This document shows, one piece after another, positions 53,092 to 58,295 of a stretch of 58,295 nt of DNA. The notes under the pieces are model-generated. The model did no database searches. It was given only the letters and a program-made list of their open reading frames with translations, and had not been told where the DNA came from. Position numbers and translations under genes: made by a program. The first letter of the stretch is position 1; each line of letters opens with the position of its first letter. This stretch comes from Alkaliphilus hydrothermalis (GTDB lineage Bacteria > Bacillota > Clostridia > Peptostreptococcales > Natronincolaceae), in the NCBI RefSeq assembly GCF_016908555.1, contig NZ_JAFBEE010000018.1, forward strand, positions 1 to 58,295, read 5' to 3'.

Positions 53092-53850
53092 TCACCTACT
53101 TTCTATATTATCGCGATTATTTTTGATTACGATTACAGTTATATTATCAAAGCCTCCCCGTTGATTGGCGAGGGATACCAGTTCCCTACAACAAGCTTGA
53201 CAATCCTCGGTTTCCAGCACAATTTTTTCGATTTCATATTTATCTACAAAATTGCTTAAGCCATCGGTACACAATACTAAAATATCTTCATCCTGTATAT
53301 CTGTATTAGATATATCCACTTTAATATTTTCGTCGGTTCCAAGGGCCCTAGTGATAATATTCTTTTGGGGATGTTTCATGGCTTCCCTCTCAGAGATACT
53401 TCCCTGTCGCACCAACTCTGCAACTAAAGAGTGGTCTTGAGTAATTTGTCTGATCTGCCCTTTTCTGATTAGATAAGCACGACTGTCTCCAATATGTCCT
53501 ATGTATAATTGATCATTCACTCGAAGTACTAATGTAGCAGTTGTTCCCATCCCATCACATTCTTCATCCACCTCACTGTGGGATAGAATCTCCTTATTAG
53601 CCCGATTAAAGGCTTCGAAAAGGATTCCTTTGATCCCCTGTTCTTCTAAATCTTCACCTTCACCTGATATATATTTAATAATATGCTCTCGAATGATATC
53701 AATGGCAATGGAACTGGCTACTTCTCCGCCATTATGTCCTCCCATTCCGTCTGCCACCATGTACATCTCCAAGCCTTCATTCATAATACAATAGTTGTCT
53801 TCATTTATTTCTCTAACCTTCCCTACATCTGTACTACCCCATACTTTCAT
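53092..53850 (-). CDS. prpC: PP2C-family Ser/Thr phosphatase (PrpC/Stp1)
   Basis: 252-aa metal-dependent phosphatase that reverses PrkC phosphorylation. Metal-site motifs: REINEDNY, VADGMGGHNGGEVAS, GDSRAYLIR, TQDHSLV, CTDGLSNFV and GGFDNITVI, all in place. It is the first of the prpC-prkC-rsgA-rpe-thiN run, and lies 57 bp after rlmN. Confidence 0.96.
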   Translation of the reverse strand: MKVWGSTDVGKVREINEDNYCIMNEGLEMYMVADGMGGHNGGEVASSIAIDIIREHIIKYISGEGEDLEEQGIKGILFEAFNRANKEILSHSEVDEECDGMGTTATLVLRVNDQLYIGHIGDSRAYLIRKGQIRQITQDHSLVAELVRQGSISEREAMKHPQKNIITRALGTDENIKVDISNTDIQDEDILVLCTDGLSNFVDKYEIEKIVLETEDCQACCRELVSLANQRGGFDNITVIVIKNNRDNIESR

Positions 53851-53907
53851 TCTTCACCCCTCCTTACGCTGTATATATTATTCTACACATTTCTGCAAAA
53901 CCCTTCA

Positions 53908-54948
53908 TTACTTCCCTAGTCCTGTTAAATGTCTATTACGTAATTGACCACAGGCAGCGTTGATATCTGCCCCCATTTCCCGCCTTACCGTGACTTCTAT
54001 CCCATTTTTCTTTAGGATATTTTCAAAGGCTTTGATTTGGTCTTGATGGGACTTTCGATAAAACCTTTCATCCACTTCATTGACAGGGATTAAATTAACA
54101 TGACATAAAAGTCCCTTTAGCAGCTTGCTGAGTTCCATTGCTTCTTTTTCTCCATCGTTTACTCCCCTAATGAGGGCGTATTCAAAGGTGATTCGGCGAT
54201 TGGTCTGCTGCAGATAATACCGACAGCTATCAATCAATTCATCTAAGCTATATTTTTTGGCTATTGGCATTGTCTGTCTTCTAATCTCATCATTTGGTGC
54301 ATGAAGGGAAATGGCTAGATTGATGGGAATTTTTAAATCCGCCAAAGCTCTAATCTCTGGCACCAACCCACAAGTGGATAGGGTGATATGGCGATTGCCT
54401 ATGTTGATACCGTCCTCGTCATTTACGACTCTTAAAAAATTAATGACTTCTTTATAGTTATGCAATGGCTCTCCACTACCCATTAGTACGATATTGGAAA
54501 TCCGCTCTCCAAAATCCTCCTCCATGGCAAAAATCTGAGCTAACATCTCTCCAGCCCTTAGATTTCTTTCCAGCCCTTTGATGGTGGAGGCACAGAAGGT
54601 ACAACCCATGGCACATCCTACTTGAGAAGAGATACAGGCGGTGTTGCCGTGCTTGTATTTCATCACTACCCCTTCGATAATGTGGTCATCCTGTAGGGAA
54701 AATAGGTACTTTGTGGTGCCGTCAATCTTGGAAACCAGTTTTTGTGCAATTTCCACTTGACTAATATATGCGTTGTCGGACAATTTTTGTCTTAGATTTT
54801 TTGATAGGTTACTCATATCTTCAAAGGATTTGACTCTTTTATGAAGCCATTGAAAAATCTGCATTGCTCGGAATTTCTTTTCTCCGATACTTTCCATAAA
54901 GGTGATTAGCTCCTCTTTGGTTAAGCTTAATAGGTCTGTTTTGGACAA
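53908..54948 (-). CDS. rlmN: 23S rRNA (adenine(2503)-C2)-methyltransferase RlmN
   Basis: 346-aa radical SAM enzyme that methylates A2503 of 23S rRNA and A37 of some tRNAs. CAMGCTFCAS (CX3CX2C, near residues 112-121) holds the [4Fe-4S] cluster, and the methyl-carrying Cys lies in AACGQLRNRH near the C-terminus. Upstream to rsmB is a 178-bp gap holding a repeat element. Confidence 0.96.
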   Translation of the reverse strand: MSKTDLLSLTKEELITFMESIGEKKFRAMQIFQWLHKRVKSFEDMSNLSKNLRQKLSDNAYISQVEIAQKLVSKIDGTTKYLFSLQDDHIIEGVVMKYKHGNTACISSQVGCAMGCTFCASTIKGLERNLRAGEMLAQIFAMEEDFGERISNIVLMGSGEPLHNYKEVINFLRVVNDEDGINIGNRHITLSTCGLVPEIRALADLKIPINLAISLHAPNDEIRRQTMPIAKKYSLDELIDSCRYYLQQTNRRITFEYALIRGVNDGEKEAMELSKLLKGLLCHVNLIPVNEVDERFYRKSHQDQIKAFENILKKNGIEVTVRREMGADINAACGQLRNRHLTGLGK

Positions 54949-54991
54949 TTGTATTGCTCCTTTCTATTTAAAGGATGTTAAAATTAGCCAA

Positions 54992-55126
54992 AAATCATAG
55001 ATTTCTGCCATTGAACTAATGATGTTAGAAACTCTCCATACTAATTTTTTAATGATACAAAACCTATGAAATTAGTATTACGGTTTCTAACAAAGTGACT
55101 GCCAAGAAATCATAGATTTCTGCCAT
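54992..55126. repeat. Hairpin element flanked by 20-bp direct repeats
   Basis: AAATCATAGATTTCTGCCAT occurs at 54992-55011 and again at 55107-55126, ending right at the rsmB stop codon. Between them lies a near-palindrome: GTTAGAAAC (55024-55032) with GTTTCTAAC (55083-55091), and ATACTAATT (55038-55046) with AATTAGTAT (55070-55078). Each direct repeat itself holds a small palindrome around AGAAATC/GATTT. The layout resembles a MITE or a double-terminator unit. Confidence 0.75.
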
Positions 55127-56464
55127 CTACTTTTTTCGCTGAAGTTTTGCTATGAAAAAGCCATCGGTACCGTGGACATTTGGATATAGCTGGATCATTT
55201 CCCCTTGGGTTTCGCCAGGGATTATGTCTTTATATTCTTCTCCTATATTTACCAGTTGAAAATTTGTATTGTCCTTTAGAAATTTTTCTACGACTCCTTG
55301 GTTTTCGGAGGGTTCGATGGTACAGGTGCTATAGACGATAAATCCCTTTGGTTTTACGTATTTCGAAGCATTCCTCAAGATTTCCAACTGAATCTCTGTG
55401 ATTTCATTGATATCGTCAGGCGTTTTGTTGTATTTGATTTCTGGTTTTCTACGGATGATTCCTAATCCTGAACAGGGTGCATCCACCAATACTTTGTCTG
55501 CCATTCCTAATAAATTGCCATCTATGTCTTTTCCGTTGAAGTTTTGAGTTTCAACAATGCTTGTCTCTAGTCTCTTGGCATTTCGTTTGATTAGTTTTAA
55601 CTTGTGGGGATGAATATCCCTTGCCAGTACTTTCCCTTCATTTTTCATCAATTGTGCCATATGGGTGGCTTTTCCCCCTGGGGCACTACAAACATCTATG
55701 ACGAAATCTCCTTCTTTGGGTTCCACTATTCTAGCAATCAGCATTGATCCAAAGTCCTGTATGTATATGTATCCTTTTCTTAGTAGCTCCATCTCCACTA
55801 GGTTGTGTACTCCCTTTATGGTGAGGGCTTCTGCTATGTGGGGGTTTTGGGTGACTTTTAAGCCTTCTTTTTCTAATGCTTTGATACAATCTTCTATTGA
55901 TATTTTTAAGGTATTGACCCTAACATTTAGCTCTGGTGTTGTGTTGTTTGCCTTTAGTAATTCCTCTGTAAATTCCATTGAAAAATGCTTTAGGAACTGC
56001 TGTACCATCCATTCTGGATGGGAATATGTAATGGATAGATATTTTACTGGTTCTTTTTTGACGTCAGGCATTTTGATGTTGTCTTTGTTTCGGATGACGT
56101 TCCGTAGTATGGCATTGACGAAGCCAGAAGACTTCTTACTATATATCTTAGCCAAGTTTACCGATTCATTTACCGCCGCCGATGGAGGAATCTTGTCTAG
56201 GAACTGTATTTGATAGATTCCCAGTCTTAATAGGTTCAAGGTATTGGCATTGATTTTCTTTAGTTTGATTGATGAAAACTGTTGTATCACATGATCTATG
56301 TAAATAGCGTTTTCTAACACTCCATATACTAGCTCTGTCATAAAACCTTTATCTAGCTGACTATATTCTTTTCCGTCTAATTCTTTATTTAGGGCTAGGT
56401 TTGAATAGGCTTTGTTTACTTCTACATCATATAGAACTCTTAGTGCTCCTTCTCGTGCATTCAT
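55127..56464 (-). CDS. rsmB: 16S rRNA (cytosine(967)-C5)-methyltransferase
   Basis: 445-aa methyltransferase. An N-terminal NusB-like RNA-binding domain (about residues 1-130) precedes the catalytic domain with DVCSAPGGKATHMAQ, the DAPCSGLG motif and YSTCTIEPSENQ; the two cysteines are the catalytic pair. In most Firmicutes fmt, def and priA lie upstream; here the CRISPR array takes that side. The C-terminal stop abuts a repeat element. Confidence 0.95.
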   Translation of the reverse strand: MNAREGALRVLYDVEVNKAYSNLALNKELDGKEYSQLDKGFMTELVYGVLENAIYIDHVIQQFSSIKLKKINANTLNLLRLGIYQIQFLDKIPPSAAVNESVNLAKIYSKKSSGFVNAILRNVIRNKDNIKMPDVKKEPVKYLSITYSHPEWMVQQFLKHFSMEFTEELLKANNTTPELNVRVNTLKISIEDCIKALEKEGLKVTQNPHIAEALTIKGVHNLVEMELLRKGYIYIQDFGSMLIARIVEPKEGDFVIDVCSAPGGKATHMAQLMKNEGKVLARDIHPHKLKLIKRNAKRLETSIVETQNFNGKDIDGNLLGMADKVLVDAPCSGLGIIRRKPEIKYNKTPDDINEITEIQLEILRNASKYVKPKGFIVYSTCTIEPSENQGVVEKFLKDNTNFQLVNIGEEYKDIIPGETQGEMIQLYPNVHGTDGFFIAKLQRKK

Positions 56465-56604
56465 TTTTTAACGCACCTCCCGTTTATAAGTATAACAAAT
56501 AGTATTAAGTAAAGAAATGTCGAATTTATACTTGTTTTTATTATAGCCTATTTTGGGGATTTTTTTGCGTTTGGGTGAGGGCATATTAGAAGAGGCATAA
56601 GAAA

Positions 56605-56638
56605 TAAAAAAACTCTGGGCCCCGTAGGTAACCAGAGT
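56605..56638 (-). terminator. Terminator between the CRISPR array and rsmB
   Basis: Minus-strand stem ACTCTGG / CCAGAGT (56632-56638 and 56612-56618) followed by seven T residues (56605-56611). It lies 40 bp past the left end of the array and would end a minus-strand array transcript. Confidence 0.82.
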
Positions 56639-56677
56639 AAGGGATTTCAATACCCTTTTGCATGATGGAAAGATCCT

Positions 56678-58145
56678 ATTTAAATACATCCTATGTTGAG
56701 GTTCAAGTTATTTAAAATTAACTGCTATAATTACAATGTTAATATTTAAATACATCCTATGTTGAGGTTCAAGAAGTAAAGGAAAGTAAAAGAAAAGAAA
56801 TAAAAGGAAAATTTAAATACATCCTATGTTGAGGTTCAAGTATATACACCCCAGTTTCTTTTTTATAAGAACTTTAATTTAAATACATCCTATGTTGAGG
56901 TTCAAGAAGGGAACTATATACCAATTAACGGAGATTTACGGATTTAAATACATCCTATGTTGAGGTTCAAGGTTTTAACCCCGAAGGGTTCCCTAAGTTT
57001 CTTCCATTTAAATACATCCTATGTTGAGGTTCAAGTTAATATCCCTAGACCCAAAGAGGATTTAGAATAAATTTAAATACATCCTATGTTGAGGTTCAAG
57101 GCAAGGCAAGGCAGCTGATATTCAGATTCAGGGAAATTTAAATACATCCTATGTTGAGGTTCAAGTAAAACAAGTGAGTGTTACTTGTTCAGGGAAACCT
57201 AATTTAAATACATCCTATGTTGAGGTTCAAGGCAAAAGATAGCTTACATATGCAAGACAAGGCGGCATTTAAATACATCCTATGTTGAGGTTCAAGTAAT
57301 TGCCTATTCCCCATTCAACATATACTATATCTATTTAAATACATCCTATGTTGAGGTTCAAGATACAGATTCAGAACAAAGGTAAAGTAACTGTAGGATT
57401 TAAATACATCCTATGTTGAGGTTCAAGATTTGATGAAGATGAACCATTAGAGGTGTATAGATGATTTAAATACATCCTATGTTGAGGTTCAAGGGACATC
57501 AAAGAAAGGAAGCTCGCCATGTAGCAAAATTTAAATACATCCTATGTTGAGGTTCAAGGGTAGATTCCTTAAGGGAGGTTGGGGTGATGATTTTATTTAA
57601 ATACATCCTATGTTGAGGTTCAAGTTAAACTAAAATTAGTTACTGTTTCTTTATGTTCTGATTTAAATACATCCTATGTTGAGGTTCAAGTTTCCACCTC
57701 TTTTCTCCGCATTCTCTGAGTATGTTATTTAAATACATCCTATGTTGAGGTTCAAGTAAGACCCTCCCCTCACCCTCCCGTAAGAGAAACATATTTAAAT
57801 ACATCCTATGTTGAGGTTCAAGTGTTGTATAGCATCTTTAACTATGTTTTCCAAATAAATTTAAATACATCCTATGTTGAGGTTCAAGGATAATGAGGTT
57901 ATATTAGACGATAAGATTTTCATATTTAAATACATCCTATGTTGAGGTTCAAGCATTGATAATTCAATAGATTTAGAAGTTAAAGGCTAATTTAAATACA
58001 TCCTATGTTGAGGTTCAAGTCTTTTAGGCTCTCTATAGACATAGTATTTTCTTATTTAAATACATCCTATGTTGAGGTTCAAGACATTATTTTCAATGCG
58101 TTTTAATAAATACTTTAATATTTAAATACATCCTATGTTGAGGTT
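56678..58145 (-). CRISPR. CRISPR array, 22 intact 30-bp repeats and one truncated; type I-B-like
   Basis: Plus-strand repeat is 30 bp, beginning ATTTAAATACATCC and ending GTTGAGGTTCAAG. Starts: 56678, 56744, 56811, 56877, 56942, 57006, 57071, 57136, 57202, 57267, 57333, 57398, 57464, 57529, 57595, 57661, 57727, 57793, 57859, 57924, 57990, 58054, and a 26-bp truncated copy at 58120-58145. All 22 are identical. Spacers are 34-37 bp. The reverse complement ends in ATTTAAAT, like many clostridial type I-B repeats whose last eight bases form the crRNA handle, so transcription is likely right to left. A minus-strand terminator at 56605-56638 agrees. No cas gene is in the window. An IS cuts the last repeat. 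Confidence 0.97.
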
Positions 58146-58295
58146 GGATTGTCAACACTAAATTAGACAGATTTTATAAGGTTATGCTCTTTAAATTGCT
58201 TAGGGCTTAAATAGCCTAGTGTTGAATGTATTCTAAATTTATTAAACCAATTAACATAATCAGCTAGCTGTAACTCTAGTTCTTCTAAAGTCTGA
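58145..58295 (-). mobile_element. IS3-family insertion sequence (partial), inserted in a CRISPR repeat
   Basis: The terminal sequence TGGATTGTCAACACTAAATT begins where the last repeat is lost, and starts with TG as IS3-family ends do. The element runs off the window edge, so its other end and the target duplication are not visible. Confidence 0.85.
58163..58295 (-). CDS. IS3-family transposase, C-terminal end
   Basis: Partial orfB-type transposase, cut by the window edge: about 43 residues to the TAA stop at 58163-58165. The end of the rve integrase domain is clear from YVNWFNKFRIHSTLGYLSP followed by KQFKEHN, typical of IS3/IS150 transposases. The DDE residues would lie outside the window. 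Transcription points into the CRISPR array, so read-through from the IS could add to array expression (inference). Confidence 0.85.
   Translation of the reverse strand, partial: QTLEELELQLADYVNWFNKFRIHSTLGYLSPKQFKEHNLIKSV

Noticed and set aside
56468..56689. 73-aa minus-strand frame upstream of rsmB
   Set aside because: It overlaps the first CRISPR repeat and an intrinsic terminator and has no protein-like composition.
56678..58295. cas genes near the array
   Set aside because: None is present in the window; the only coding sequence beside the array is the IS3 transposase end.

Overview
The window is a low-GC, monoderm, endospore-forming, strictly fermentative Clostridia chromosome segment, most like Alkaliphilus and its relatives (inference from gene content, not from a search). 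The evidence is a spore-germination operon, YlbJ, an electron-transfer [FeFe] hydrogenase operon, Fe-S L-serine dehydratase, a T-box on leuS, a selenocysteine-containing glutaredoxin, purine-rich ribosome binding sites and several TTG/GTG starts. Most genes lie on the minus strand.

Layout. 0.1-1.7 kb: L-serine dehydratase (sdaAB-sdaAA). 2.2 kb: small plus-strand membrane protein behind a possible short leader or sRNA. 2.6-7.0 kb: HydA/HydB/HydC-type NAD-linked [FeFe] hydrogenase with an extra thioredoxin-like [2Fe-2S] subunit. 7.2-10.5 kb: SWIM-SNF2 helicase. 10.7-13.1 kb: accessory genes: a selenoprotein glutaredoxin whose UGA splits the reading frame, an XRE regulator with an S24-like tail, a YhfC-family membrane protease and a frameshifted ArsR regulator. 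13.4-17.5 kb: spore germination operon gerAA-gerAC-small membrane protein-gerAB; gerAC carries an in-frame amber stop. 17.6-25.4 kb: ridA, a YheO-type regulator, T-box-leuS, rsfS, a Ca2+/Na+ antiporter, LCP protein, yqeK, nadD. 26.3-37.7 kb: an 11-gene Tad/Flp pilus locus ending in an FHA protein. 38.2-40.5 kb: a small membrane-anchored protein, yhbY, a CXXC mini-protein and obgE. 40.8-56.5 kb: sporulation gene ylbJ and a housekeeping block (coaD, rsmD, recG, fakA, yloU, rpmB, thiN, rpe, rsgA, prkC, prpC, rlmN, rsmB). 56.7-58.1 kb: a CRISPR array of 22 intact repeats plus a 23rd cut by an IS3-family element that runs off the window.

How it fits together. The hydrogenase and serine dehydratase suit amino-acid or sugar fermentation with H2 turnover linked to NAD(H). 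The obgE-yhbY / nadD-yqeK-LCP-rsfS-leuS genes are normally close neighbours in Clostridia; here about 13 kb containing the Tad locus lies between yhbY and nadD. PrkC/PrpC and the FHA protein supply a possible phospho-threonine signalling pair. The CRISPR array has no cas genes in view. Its repeat reads as type I-B-like on the minus strand, it is followed by a minus-strand terminator, and the IS sits on the presumed leader side.

The best leads for something not yet described are: the Sec-glutaredoxin, a gene-free transcription unit of about 255 nt between two terminators at 37.8-38.1 kb, a HydB lacking its C-terminal ferredoxin domain, the composition of the Tad locus, and the IS-interrupted CRISPR array. 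No completely novel multi-gene defence system is visible.
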